A stretch of DNA of 64,000 nucleotides from Camillea tinctor (lineage: Eukaryota > Ascomycota > Sordariomycetes > Xylariales > Xylariaceae): positions 372,001-436,000 of the forward strand of contig MU394067.1 in assembly GCA_022578605.1 (NCBI GenBank). The letters are read 5' to 3'. Shown piece by piece: positions 10,133 to 21,944 of the stretch; the first letter of the stretch is position 1, and each line of letters begins with the position of its first letter. Below the pieces are notes generated by a model. It was not told where the DNA came from. It ran no database searches and saw only the letters and a program-made list of their open reading frames with translations. The position numbers and the translations under genes were made by a program.

Positions 10133-12064
10133 ATGACTACAACCCCGCCGAGGCATCGACTATGGCAACCAGCCCAAGGCATCTCGTTTTCCCCTAGCCT
10201 GATACCGTCAAACTCTCTAGCCCAGACTCCTCGCGCATTGGGCGAAGCTTCCTTCACCACGAGTCGGGAACGGCCCGTTCAAGCTCGCACACCGAGCCCC
10301 GGAGAAACCTCACATAAGCGCGGGGCTGTAAAACAACCCTTTTCGACCACGACAACTACTACCGAAACTACTGCGTCGCGCTACACAGAAGTGGACATAA
10401 GAGTGGCTTCTGGGATTCCTGGCAAAAATGCCGTTCGTATACCCGCAGCCGTTGACACAACGGAGATGGAGGAAGCCACCAAAGATCCGCCTGTCGCTGT
10501 GCTCGACTTCAAGATGGTGGATGAGCTGTTCTATGCCGCCAAGAATGCGCCTCCCGAGTCCCCCGAGTCCTTCTGGTCTTACACGCAATATCGAGGGATA
10601 GCCGAGGATGGCACGGAGCAGAAGGTCAAGGTCCACTATTGTCGGAGCAAGCACACGATGGAAAATGTCTGCCGGCAATACTTTATGAACGAGCCGCTTC
10701 TCGGGTTCGACTTGGAATGGATAGCAGACGCGTCAAGGCACCACGGTCTGAAGAAGAACGTCTCCTTGATCCAGATAGCGAGCCCCAGTCGTGTTGCGCT
10801 TTTCCACGTCGCCTTATTTACCGACTGCGACGATATGGTTGGGCCGTCCTTTAGAACTATCATGGAGGATGTAGGTATCACCAAGACCGGCGTGTCTATC
10901 AAGGGCGATGCAACCAGATTACGCAATTTCTTAGACATTGATTCTAAGGGTTTAATGGAACTGAGCCATCTATATAGACTAGTCACGTTCTCTTCTACGG
11001 GTCAATACGAGCTGATCAACAGGAAACTTATACCCTTGGCAACCCAGGTCCGACACTATCTGCACCTCCCCCTATTCAAGGGGCCCGAGGTCCGGTCAAG
11101 TGACTGGACAAAAGCCCTAACTGCGGATCAAGTCGTCTGTAAGTAAACCCCACAATCGACGTATTAGTGTATCGACTTCACAGGGCTTATTCTCTTGGCT
11201 TTAGATTCTGCATCTGATGCCTATGCTGGCGTACAATTATATGCCACTTTGGAACACTATAGGAAACAACTAAAGCCATGTCCACCCACCCCTCACCATG
11301 CTGAGTCAAACCTCCCTATACGGATTGCTCCCGGCGTCGAGCTAGCCGCCAGCGATGAACCTGCCGAGACGGCAGAGGATACCGTCGCCAACGGCACCTT
11401 AAGTACTATGTCGGCGGCCTATGTCAGTACCGTCCTCGAGAGTATCAAGATTGAGGATCATGACAGCGGCTCTTCTGCTACGGTATCAGCGACCACCACT
11501 AGGAAAAAGACTACTACCGCTAGCACAAGACCTAAACGGGTCACATGCGCCTCGTCCCCACCGGCGGAGAAGGACTCGCGCGTCGAGATAGCCGAGGACC
11601 GCGCTCTCGCCTTCCGATCCTCGCGGCCACACACGCGGGCCACCTTCATCGCCCTACGCGCGTACTACCTCTGGCACAGCTTCGACCTGCTGCCGTCGGA
11701 GGTGGCCCGGCTGCTGCGCGACCCGCCACTGCGCGAAACCACCGTGGCCCACTACGTGTGCGACGCCGTCAGGGCCGAGCACCTGCCCGTCGACGGCGAC
11801 CGGCTGGTCGCCGAGATCTTGCCCCTGTTCCCCAAATACGTCGTGCAGCAGCGCTTCACCGGACTGAAGTACTTCCTCGAAACGGGGAGCTGGCCCTCGA
11901 AAGAAGAGGGCTCTGACCCTGCCGCCGCTGTCGACGGGGACGAGGCGAAGCAAAGGAAAGAAGTGGAGGAGCTGCTCGCGACATGGGAGGAAGGGGACGT
12001 GGAAGAGGGGGAGGAGGAGGAGGAGGAGGGGGATGTGGAAGATGTCCAGACGAGAAACGATTGA
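10133..12064 (+). CDS. RNase D/WRN-type 3'-5' exonuclease domain protein
   Basis: Predicted DEDDy-type 3'-5' exonuclease acting on RNA or DNA; the substrate cannot be read from sequence. Exons are 10133-11138 and 11205-12064, giving 621 residues. The intron (GTAAGT to TTTAG, 66 nt) splits the Tyr codon of the catalytic YSASD motif. The exonuclease fold covers about residues 180-350, with FDLEW (Asp and Glu near 193 and 195), KGDATRLRNF (Asp near 258) and Tyr336/Asp340. A second conserved-looking helical region at about residues 480-590 (YYLWHSFDLLPSEVARLLRD, then LRETTVAHYVCDAV) resembles a helix-turn-helix or HRDC-like nucleic-acid-binding module. The tail is strongly acidic. The start at 10133 is preferred because residues encoded upstream are Tyr/Leu-rich leader-like sequence. 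Confidence 0.85.
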
Positions 12065-12949
12065 ATTTTTCTCAACTCAGCTTTTTTTTTTTTGTCTTTT
12101 TGTCTGTATGAGCAAGGTTTCGTTTTTCTTGAACTTAGGGAGAGGGAGCATGGACAAGGGTGCAGGAGATTGATTGGGAACTTATAGGACGAGCGGTTTA
12201 TATATGTTCTTTGTAAACCTCCCCTCGCCTCCCCTTCAACGGGGTTTGGTGTTATCAAGTAAACGAGAGAAAGAGGCAGAGGAGAGAAACAAACTACTTA
12301 ACCATTACCAGGCATCGACTATTTAAATTTCGCCGATCACTTGCTCATTGATTATTGGAAAGGAAAGGGAGGGGGTCAAATATAACCCCCTCACCCCCTT
12401 ATCTCGTCTAACCCTCACCACTTGCACTACTGCTGCGTTGCATATAGTTGATTAAGTATTCACCCCTGGATCGGGGGCTTAGGTATGAAACATATATACC
12501 TAAACTTTATATACATGCATAACTTAAGTACCTAGGTTCAATATATGATTGACTTGATATTTGATTTGGTTCGATACAACTTCCCATCCTTTCTCTCCAC
12601 GTTTTTTTTTCCCTCCCAAAACTTACTATTGTACAAGATAGCGATGGAGACGTAAGTCCACCTAGCGCAAGCACCTTGCAATTACAAAGTTTCAAAGTAT
12701 ATATAACACAGGTAGGCAGGTACGTGAGATAATCCGAGGGGATTATATGATATGGTTATATACGCATTATTATTCTAATTTCTTTCGTTTCTTTCTCTCC
12801 TCTGAAAATAAAAGGTAGGGTTTTTTTTTCGCCCCGTTTGGTAACCCAATTTCGTCTAAACCACGATATATATATATACCTGCCTACCATCTCTCACAGT
12901 CCCTTTTGCTTTATCCCCTCTCCATAACTACCCCCTCCTTAATCACCAC
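12065..12949. other. Convergent 3' region of the exonuclease and YTM1 genes
   Basis: An 885-bp spacer with TATA-rich stretches and one ACCTAGGT at 12530. No gene seen. Confidence 0.5.
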
Positions 12950-14497
12950 TCAAGCCGCCGCCGCAAGTAAATCTCTCCCCCGATTGATCTGCACCATCTT
13001 ATCCTCGCCCGCGCTCACAACCCCCCAGGTGCTATCCCACACGACACCGAACAGTTTCGCGCCCTTCCCGGGGACATCGTCTCTGCTCTTGCTCTTACCG
13101 CTCTTCTTGGCCTCGCGTTCGATAACATACACCGACTCGCCGACGCTGCCCCCGCCCTCGGCGCGCGTGCCCGCGCGGGCGCTGCGCAGGTCCCACACGC
13201 GGCAGGTCCCGTCGTAGCTCGCGGAGACGAGGGCATGCTCGTCGCTCGGGGACGCAGAAAGCGCCGAGACCAGGTTGCGGTGCCCCCGCAGGGTCAGCAC
13301 GCTGGTGGCGGCGGCTGAGACGCGCGGGTCGATCAGCGTGATGTGGCGCGCGGAAGTGCCGGCCGCGAGGAGGGGCCCGCCGCCGCGCCGCAGCGCGCAG
13401 AGCGAGAGCAAAGGGTGCGACGTCGCGATGGTGCTGGCCACGCGCGAGGTGGTCAGGTCGACGGTACGGAGCGTGTGGTCGTGCGACGCAGAGTACGCCA
13501 CCGTGCTGTCGGCCGGGTCGAACAGCACGGCGGTGGCGGCCGAAGAGCCGTGGATCGGCATGTGCGAGAGGGGCCCGCGCTGGGGCGCGGAGGAGGAGGA
13601 CGCCAGCTTGCGCTTCTTGGAGAGGCTGGCGCCGGCGCCGGGGAGGAGGGCCGCGGGCGCGGCGGGCGCGCTGGACTTGGAGGTCGACCACAAGGCGATG
13701 CTGCCGTCGGCGGAGGCGCTGAGGATGCGCCCCGTGGGGCCGTGCACGTCGAGGGCGTCGACGCTCGCCGAGTGGCCGTACAGCTCGAGGGTCGGCCGCA
13801 GGGTCCCCGAGAGCCGGTCCTCCGCCTCCGAGTACTTCCACACCCGCACGGTGCGGTCGAGCCCCGCGGAAGCGACCTGCGTGGACGAGAGGAACTTGGC
13901 GGCTTTGACGCTGGCGCCGTGGCCGCCCGCGGGCGACGTCGCCAGGACTTGGCCCGAGTTGTTCCATATGCGCAGTAAGCCGTCGTACGACGCGGATAGG
14001 AGGCGGTCCTGGCCCGCGGCCAACTTGTCGCCTGACCACACACCGGCGCGCGAGGCGGCCGACAAGACATCGACGTCGCTGATCCAGTCATCGTGCTCGA
14101 AGCTCGCTTCGTAAACAGGGGGTATCAGACTGCGGACGTATTGCAGGGTCAGGGTGGACTCGAACGAGAGCCCATTGGTCTTCAGATAGTCTTCCAGCGA
14201 TGTGCGCAGGAAAGTGCCGTCGATGAGAAAGTCGAATGGTATGGGGGCGGGTGTGTCAAGCATAGACTCGGAGTTGAGGACTCGGGATAGGCCATAGCGC
14301 TTGATGTCTGGAAAACGAGTGAGTTGGGTTTGTCGCAAACAGGCTTAGGGGGGATGGTGAGTGCGTAGTTTACCTGCGGGAACGAGCAATTGAGTCTTGC
14401 CTTCAGGCAGTTGGATATCTGGTGATGATGTGGTGAAGTTAACTCGAATTTGGCGGGCTTCAGCCATAGGAGGCTGTCCCATGGGAGTGTCCTCCAT
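12950..14497 (-). CDS. YTM1: Ribosome biogenesis protein YTM1 (WD40)
   Basis: Homologue of Ytm1/WDR12, a subunit of the Nop7-Erb1-Ytm1 complex needed for 60S ribosome maturation in the nucleolus. Exons are 14497-14374 and 14307-12950, giving 493 residues. The intron is 66 nt (GTAAAC to CCAG). The N-terminus ([15 protein letters not shown], then RYGLSRVLN and [20 protein letters not shown]) is the NLE/ubiquitin-like domain that docks to the Rea1 MIDAS domain. At least seven WD repeats follow, e.g. [40 protein letters not shown] and [13 protein letters not shown]. The repeat region is very GC-rich at third codon positions, which opens long chance frames on both strands. It shares a divergent promoter with POL31. 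Confidence 0.93.
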
Positions 14498-15049
14498 TGC
14501 GATATGAAGCTGGAGCTTAGTTTTCTAGTTCTCGAAATATTCCCAGACTAACACAGGCGAGATAAGATCCTAGGTCAAACTTGATGAATTGGGTCACTGG
14601 ACTTGGCGGTAAAATATGGAATTGGCCTAAAAGGTAAAAGAATGTAAGGCCAGATTAAATATGTATTGGGGAAGTTTTTATGGTTTATGGGGTTTTTAAG
14701 CAGCAGCAGGGAAAGGTTGAAGACGGAAAAGAAAAAAAAAAGAAAAAAAAAGAAAAAAAAAGATTACATAGCCTTGCCTCAGCCTTACCCCGCGAGACAG
14801 GGATTATCGTCCAATCACAAGCTTCGGAGTTTTATAGCTAGATATCAAGCCACACATAAACCCCTACCACTCGCCACAATCAATTAACGCCAAAAACGCG
14901 TTCTCCAGCTGGCAGACGCGTTTCGCCTGCTGCTACAACTTTATCTTCCCTTGTTCCTTACATTATCTTCTTATACCTGGGCATTATCCCCGGGAATTAA
15001 TTCAGAACTTCAGATATAATTGTTACAAGTAATAAGTAAATAAATCACA
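14498..15049. promoter_or_regulatory. Divergent promoter of YTM1 and POL31
   Basis: A 552-bp spacer between two growth-related genes. It has an A-rich tract with three near-perfect A-run/G repeats at about 14730-14762. It also carries AACGCGT and GACGCGT at 14896-14921. ACGCGT is the yeast MluI cell-cycle box, which would suit a replication gene, but that reading is inference. Confidence 0.45.
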
Positions 15050-16825
15050 ATGTCTACCACACTTGAAGACGTACCCGGAAACCTGCTTAGAAAGCCTTCG
15101 TGAGTCAAGTCAAATCTCTATACTTTGTATATCTAATTAACCATCAACCTTTTAGGGGCAAGCCCGAAAATGAGCTGCAAAGGACAGCCTCGAGCTACAA
15201 GCCGCTCCACTCCTTCAGCCTGAACAAGGAGAAGTCGTATCAGCAGCAGTTTGCCGATATGTATTTCCTGCGCCTCACTAAGCTCAAGCCCGCCGTCGAG
15301 CAGATAGCCTCCGCTGCCTGGGCCGAGACCGTCATCGGTGGCGAGCCCTGCAAGAAGGCCGAGCGCGTGCTAGATATCCGCCAGGGGGAGTTGTGCTGGG
15401 TCTCGGGAACCGTCTACATAGACATGCCCCTGAAGCCCGACATTCTGGAGGATGTGTCCAAGGACGTATGTAAAGAATAGCCTGAGGGGGAAGGGGGTTA
15501 TCGTTGAAGCAAAGTGTGTCAAGCTAATTCTTTTTCCTTTCTCTTCGTAGCGGTGGATCTCTGCCCCCATAACCAACGATAAGTACTACTCCGAAGACGG
15601 CACCATCTCCATCTCCCTCGAGGACGAGTCAGGCCGCGTGCCCCTCACCGGCGAGGTGCTCAAGGACTACACCCTCGTCACCGGGTGCATCATTGCCGTC
15701 CTTGGCACCGAAAACGCCGACGGTGATCTGGAAGTCATCGACATCAAGCTCCCCGAGCTGCCCCCGCAGCCGGATCGATGGGCTGTCTCGAAGCAGCAGC
15801 CGGCCGCGAACGGTGGCACGGCGGGCAAGTCCAAGAGGAAAGTCGTCAAGGATGAGGACGATGACGAGGAGATGACCGACTCCCAGCCCCCCAAGAGCAG
15901 CGGGGGCAAGATCGCTATCGTGTCAGGTCTTAGCTTCTCGAGTCACGACGCCTCACACGCAATAGAGCTAAGCCTACTACTTGAATACCTACTCGGCGAA
16001 GCGCTAGACCCGAACGCGCAGCAGGAGCTATCGCAGATCAGCCGGTTGATCATCGCGGGGAACTCGATCTCGCTCGAGGACCCGCGTCCCGTAGCCGACG
16101 GCGACAAGGATAGCAAGGACAAGCAGCAGAAGAAGTACGGCTACGACGCGAGCTCGTACAACGCACTGCCCTCACAGCTGCTCGACGAGTTCCTCTCTGC
16201 CCTCCTGCCTTCCTTGCCCGTGACCCTGCTCCCGGGCTCCCGCGACCCCGCCAACGCGAGCTACCCACAGCAGCCGATCCACGCAGCCATGTTCCCGAAG
16301 TCGCGAGTGTACACGACGGTGCAACCATCGAAAGATGGCAGCAGTAGTAATGGCGAGAGCAACTGGTTCGACACGGTGACCAACCCCTGGGAGGGCGAGG
16401 TCGACGGCTGGCGCGTGCTCGGCACGGGCGGCCAGAACATCGACGACATATTCAAGTACGTCGGCAGCGACGACCGGCTCGGCATGATGGAGTGCACGGC
16501 GCGGTGGCGGCTGAGCGCGCCGACGGCGCCAGATACGCTGTGTAAGTCTTTTCCCCTTCATCACCGCTTAACCTTTACTAATCAACCTCTCTTTTTTTCT
16601 ACAGGGAGCTACCCCTTCCAAGACGACGACCCTTTCGTCATGCAGACATGTCCGCACCTGTACTTCGTGGGGTGCCAGCCCACGTTCGGCACGCGCGTGG
16701 TGACCGGTCCGGAGGGCCAGGCCGTGCGCCTCGTGGCCGTGCCCTCCTTCACTGAGTCCCACGAGCTGGTCCTCGTCGACTCGGACACCCTCGACGTGAC
16801 GCGGGTTAAGATCTCCGCCGTTTAG
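15050..16825 (+). CDS. POL31: DNA polymerase delta small (B) subunit
   Basis: Homologue of yeast Pol31/Hys2 and S. pombe Cdc1, the regulatory B subunit of DNA polymerase delta; in other fungi it is also shared with polymerase zeta. Exons are 15050-15099, 15156-15465, 15551-16541 and 16605-16825, giving 523 residues. An OB-fold covers about residues 45-230 (YFLRLTKLKP, GELCWVSGTVY, LTGEVLKDYTLVTGCI). A linker with KRKVVKDEDDDEE follows, then the inactive calcineurin-like phosphoesterase fold, starting KIAIVSGLSF and including LLPGSRDPANASYPQQPIH and WRVLGTGGQNIDDIFKYV. The start is the only ATG in exon 1, and junction codons are restored at each intron. The B-subunit fold is known to lack metal-binding catalytic residues, and none are evident here. 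Confidence 0.93.
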
Positions 16826-17521
16826 AAAGAAAGAAAGAAGCAAAAAGAAAGGTAATATGAAAAAGGAAGAACAGTGGGGGAAGCAGATTTAAGAAAGAAA
16901 AAAAAAAAAGGGGGGGGGGGGGGGTATTAGAGTAATAATAGTAACAAAAAATATCACCCAAAGTAAAGCACCTGACCTACCTCCCAGTCTCTTTCAAACT
17001 AGTCAGAAAGACAAGGAAAGTAGGGGTAGCGTAAATAAAATAGATACTCGAAGCATAGCGATAGGGCGGAAAAGGGGGGTTGCCTTCATAGCTTGAATCA
17101 GGGAGGCAAAACAGTTAATTTATTTCACAACAAGCTATATCAAGAAGATATTCAAACCCGATTCGAAGTTAGACAACGCTCCTATTTCCTATTAACAAAT
17201 GAAGTCTAGTGCGCACCTAAAAGCAATGCAGCGCAACGCAAGCTAGGTACCTTCTGTCCCCTAATTAAAATAAAAAAACCCACCTCCTTTTCTCGCCCGT
17301 AAGCCAGCCCCCTTTTCCTTTACGTCATTCCTCCTCCCCTTCCCACCATATATCGCCCTCCGCCCTTTAAAGATCCGAAAACCCTATCCCTAGCCTCCTC
17401 TCGGGGCCATAAAACTCATCCGCAACTAGAATCCCAATTCCCAATATCTACTCGAATTCTGATCTGATCACCCACTCTCTTTATCCACGCTCCCGGGCTG
17501 AGCCTCTGCACCATCCTCCTC
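16826..17521. other. Convergent 3' region of POL31 and the F-box-like gene
   Basis: Contains an A run directly followed by a run of 15 G (about 16898-16924) just after the POL31 stop. The rest is pyrimidine-rich. No gene seen. Confidence 0.5.
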
Positions 17522-19491
17522 TCACTCCCCGCCCTCCTCCGTAACCCCCTCGAGCCACTCAGCTGTCATCTTAAACTTACTCACCAGCAGTCCTATCCCT
17601 CCTTCTCCCTTCCCCTTCCCCTTCCCCTTTTCCTTCCCCTTTTCCTTCCCCTTTTCCTTTTCCTTCCCCCTACCCCCCGTATTTCCATTTCCATTCTTCG
17701 TCTTCTTCGTCTTCTTCTTTGGCACCCCCGCTTTAGCAGGCGACGACACCTCGCGCCAGTTCGGCGGCAGCGAGACGAAGGATTCCGCGTCGTTCCGGCC
17801 CGGGTTGCGGCGGGTGTGGAAATTAGCGGCCATAGCGCTGTCGTTGTTTTCGGTGGGGACTCGGGTCCAGAGGTGCAGCTCGTCGACGGCTTTGTCCGGG
17901 TCCCGGGCTAGGGTCTCGAGGCGCCAGGAGAGGGTGTAGAGCTGAGCTTTGGACTGGTTGATGGGGAGAGATGGAAGGTTAGTACAAGTTGTTTTTTTTG
18001 TCCGATTTGAAGAAGGCTTATAGAAGCAGAACGGCACGGGCAATGTATTAAAGAATGGTGCTCGTGGACGAGAAGGAAAAGGGGTGAGAGATAGGAAAAT
18101 GTTGATGCAAACAATACCAAATCCAAGAAATCCAACACGATTTCAGGGGTAATTCCCCCCTCCTTGTCCTCAAAATTGTCGAAGAAAAGACACAAAACAT
18201 GGAAATGAATAGGTCCTCGTGGACTTTTGGGGCTGGGATATTTCAAAGAACATACCTGGCGAACATTACGTTTCCAAAGTTCTTTCATGGCCTGGACATC
18301 ACCTGTCCTCTCTCCCTCCCCCTCCTCTCCATCACCATCTTGCGACCCAATCCCTATATCTACCCCCTCCATCCCCATCGCCGCCTGCTCTTGTTTCTGC
18401 TTAAAGAAGTATCTCAGATCGCACACCGTCTCGTACGTTTTCCCATTCCTATCATGAGCCAGCACCCTCACCCACTGCACCGGCAGCCTCAGCAGCGCCT
18501 CGCGCACGTGGCTCCCCTCGCGAAAGAACCGACAGATCGGCACCTCCTCCGGATCGCCCCTCCACTCCAGATCGCGCACGCACAGCGCCGGCACCTCCAG
18601 CGTCAGCGTATGCAGGCAGCCCCCGCTCAGCCCCCCGCCGGGGAGAAACTTGCGCAGCGCGCGCGCGAACGCCTCCGCGCACCCGCGGAACCCCATGCGG
18701 TCGGCCGGCACGCGCACGCGCACCCTGCGCACCAGGTGCCCGCGGCGGTCGAACGGCAGCTCGCTGCGGCCGAACACATCCCGCAGCACGCGCCGCGTGG
18801 CCGCGTCCCACGCCGCCGGGTCCCGCACGTCGTACTCGAACGTGTTCTCCCCGTAGAGCACCCGCTGCCCCTGCCGGTGCAGCGCCCGGCACGTGCGCAG
18901 CACCGCGAGGTCCAGCCGCGGCCGCGACCGCGGGTACGCCCGCGTCCACCCCGCGAACACCCGGATGGCGTGCTGGCAGAGGAGCAGGGGCCGCAGGATC
19001 GCGTCGCGGATCTCCGGGGGGAGGGCCGCGAAGGCCCCGAGGGCGGTGATGGGGTTGGGGCGGTTTTGCGCCGGGGGTGGGGAGAAGGGGGAGGGCGGTT
19101 GCTCGCGGTTGCTGTTGGTCCATTTCTGGGGGTGGAGCTGGCCGGCTCGTGTGCGCTTGTTAAGGCGGTCGTCGTAGGCTGGATAGGCAGGGCGCTTGCG
19201 TGGGATCTGGGTTATGGGGAGGACGAGCTGGTAGTCGTTGGGATGGGGCGGAAGCTCCATTTCGCGAGCGTGTCGTCGTTGGATATGTTTTTGCGTTCGC
19301 GCGCGAGCAGCAGCTCTACTCTCTTCCTCTCCCCCCTCCTCCTCTCCTTCCTCCTGCTCCTCTTGTTCGCTCTCCTGCGGGTCTTCGTAGTACTCATATT
19401 GCGAAGGACTGGGTGATCTAGGTCCAACACTGCTGGCCCGACTGGCCGTCATCTCTCTATGTGGAGGCATTGCTCTACTCGGAAGTTGCAT
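17522..19491 (-). CDS. F-box-like (LPPEIR motif) protein of unknown function
   Basis: Not assigned to a named gene. Exons are 19491-18256 and 17953-17522, giving about 555 residues. The 302-nt intron (GTATGT to ACCAG) joins NVRQ to SKAQLYTLSW without a frame change. The start is uncertain: ATGs at 19491, 19470 and 19452 are all in frame, and one at 19527 is possible. After a disordered, acidic N-terminus, the segment FAALPPEIRDAILRPLLLC, followed by VLRTCRALHRQGQRVLYGEN, is the arrangement of fungal F-box-like proteins, where it could bind Skp1. The C-terminus carries a Lys/Glu/Gly repeat (about 17590-17670) encoded by a pure purine strand. The intron frame stays open for over 110 codons, so intron retention would give another tail. 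Confidence 0.7.
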
Positions 19492-21944
19492 ACCCCTTTG
19501 TGATTTATATATATGATATAGTAACACTGACGGCCGAACCCAGTAGAGTAGCGTAATAATATTTGTAGCCTCGAAAGATGATAAGCGACAGCAGTATAAG
19601 CTTCGATAACTGCGTTAGGAAGTCGCCTTGCTATATCCTAGAGATCTCGAGGATATATATCAATGTGTAAAATAGGTATAAACTGTATCAAACCCTTTCA
19701 ATGCTGTTTAATGGAAGCGCCCGTTGGATAGCAATGGCAAATAGTCCTATTATAGCAGACCCCGAGAATTGCGCAAAGCGCTGTAGAGCGTGAGCTAGTA
19801 TTCAGTGTTGGGGAGAATAAGATGTACAACGAGAAGCTATACCATCAGATGTATCAGTGGGAGGGCAGTTGATGAATACTTATATGATAGGCAAAGATAT
19901 GCTTCGAGGTATGGATTCCGTCGTAGTTGTGATAATTGTGTTGGTGGTGATAGGTAATAGCAGCAGGTGTGACTAGATACTTGAAAGGCTTCTTCCTTAT
20001 TAGAAAAAAAGGGGGGAGCAGCCCCGGATATCCTCGGTATCAGTCCCACCTACCTTATGGAAGTAAACTATTCCCAAGTAAAGATCACTACACTAGATAA
20101 CCGTCTTCCTATCGTGAAAGTAAGCTACAAGACACTCTGTGAAACTAATTTCATACCTGGGTAGGTAAATCGGGTGTGGTATCTATAAAGAGGCTATATA
20201 CATACTACTCAGCCCCTATTACCAGGACATACACATTTCGCCACTCACATATTCCTACGGTCATGGAATACCACCCGAATCAGCACCTACCTCTCCACTC
20301 CTTAGCAGTTACGAAAAAAAAAAAAGGAAAAGAATTGCGAGCTATTTACGTTCAGGGGTATTCCCACCACCAATCCAAAAAAAAAAAAAATCAAATATCC
20401 CAGATCCTCAAAAGTAAGTACCCCGAACCACCAAGCTCCCCCCAACGCCAGCCAGGAATCTCTCCCTACCATCCCACACTACTAATCCTATATCGGTATA
20501 TACATCCAAACCCAAGCCCAAGTTCCAGAGCGAGCCTCTCAACTCTTTAACGACCAATCTCACATAGACTCCCACACCCCTAACCTCGACCCCCTAACCC
20601 AGAGCCGCATAAACCGCAAGGACACAAATCCCACCACCCCAGACCCCAAGCCAGCACTAACCGACTCCAATACTGTTCAAAGCCACGACAGGGACAACGA
20701 CAATGGCAACAATAGACGTACATCGTAAAAGAACACTTCAGCTCTTGATTCTATCTTTCTTTCCTTTTATTCTTCTCTCAAAAAAAATATTATTACTGGA
20801 TAGCATTTCATTTTATTCCACCTCATCCTCTCTCCTCTCCCCTCTCCCCTTTTGATATATACTACGCCCCGCCCCCTCCCCTCAAATATTACTAGACTTA
20901 CTATACCGACTTAACATAGTATTCTCCCTCTTTTTCCTTCACAAAAGAGTATCCCAGGGGTAGGATCCAACCTCTTCGGCCCCTTCCCCCTATCTTCGTC
21001 TTTATGCCCAACACCCCTTTCAGCAACTACACTATAACCAACCATATAATCCTGCTTCTCTCCCTTCCTTTCCCCCTTCCCCGATTCCCTTCTCCCCACA
21101 GCCGAACCCTCCTATTCCAAAACCCTGTCCGTAAATTTCTCTTTCTTTGGTCCCCGTTCTCCGCCCTTCCACAATAAACCCACATGTATGCTGGTTTGAA
21201 AGGAATATATATGTATAAGATATACGTAGGTATACATCATCCACTATCCCCTCATCAGTTTTTTCCTTCTTCTCCCCTTATCCCATTTTTTAACAAACAA
21301 ATAAATTCAACATTTGCCTCCCATCCTCAAGCCGCCCTTTCCACCTCGAAAAGTCTCGGTTCCGCGAGCCATTAACCTATACAACACCAAACACATATCA
21401 AGATCACAAAATACTGTTTTCTTTTCCTTTTTCTTTTCAAAGACCAGACGCCGGACCCAAACAAGCAAAGTTTTTAGTTTTTTCCTCTTTTTAAATATTT
21501 TTCTCCCCGAGACACAGAAACCTTCTACCTAGCGTTCTATATCGCCATTAGATTACACCTCGCAAACGTAAGACCAAACCGTAAGGTTTCTCCCAAGCCA
21601 ACTATCGGTTTCCTGCTCCAATAGGCGACCCAAAAAGCTCATCGTCATGATGTGTTTCAAACAGCCACCGCATCATCATTGTTCATATTATCATCTGAAG
21701 TGTCCATTCACATAGAAATTTTGTGATAAATAGCGGAGAGATATATGACGTCGCTAAACCAAATGCCTTTTTAGCAACCATGAAGGGTGGAAAAATGGGC
21801 ATACCTTTAGGATGACACCAGTTCCCCCGGTAGGTCGTCCTCGGCCGTTCGGTTGTTCTTCTTTTTTTGTAATACTATCCTTGTTTGGTTTGTTGAATCG
21901 TAATGTTCGCCAGATTAGAAGTAACTGCAATAAAATCGCATCCA
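19492..21944. other. Spacer between the F-box-like gene and nmrA
   Basis: About 2.45 kb with no recognisable gene. It should hold the promoter of the F-box-like gene and the 3' region of nmrA. Two A runs (20316-20327, 20379-20390) and long pyrimidine stretches (20820-21310) stand out. Short open frames here look like chance. Confidence 0.5.

Noticed and set aside
13095..14114. Several 200-300-codon frames on both strands
   Set aside because: They are other-frame readings of YTM1, whose GC-rich third positions remove stop codons.
18199..19416. A 405-codon plus-strand frame
   Set aside because: It is the antisense of the F-box-like gene, and its Arg/Pro/His-rich composition is what GC-rich coding sequence gives in reverse.
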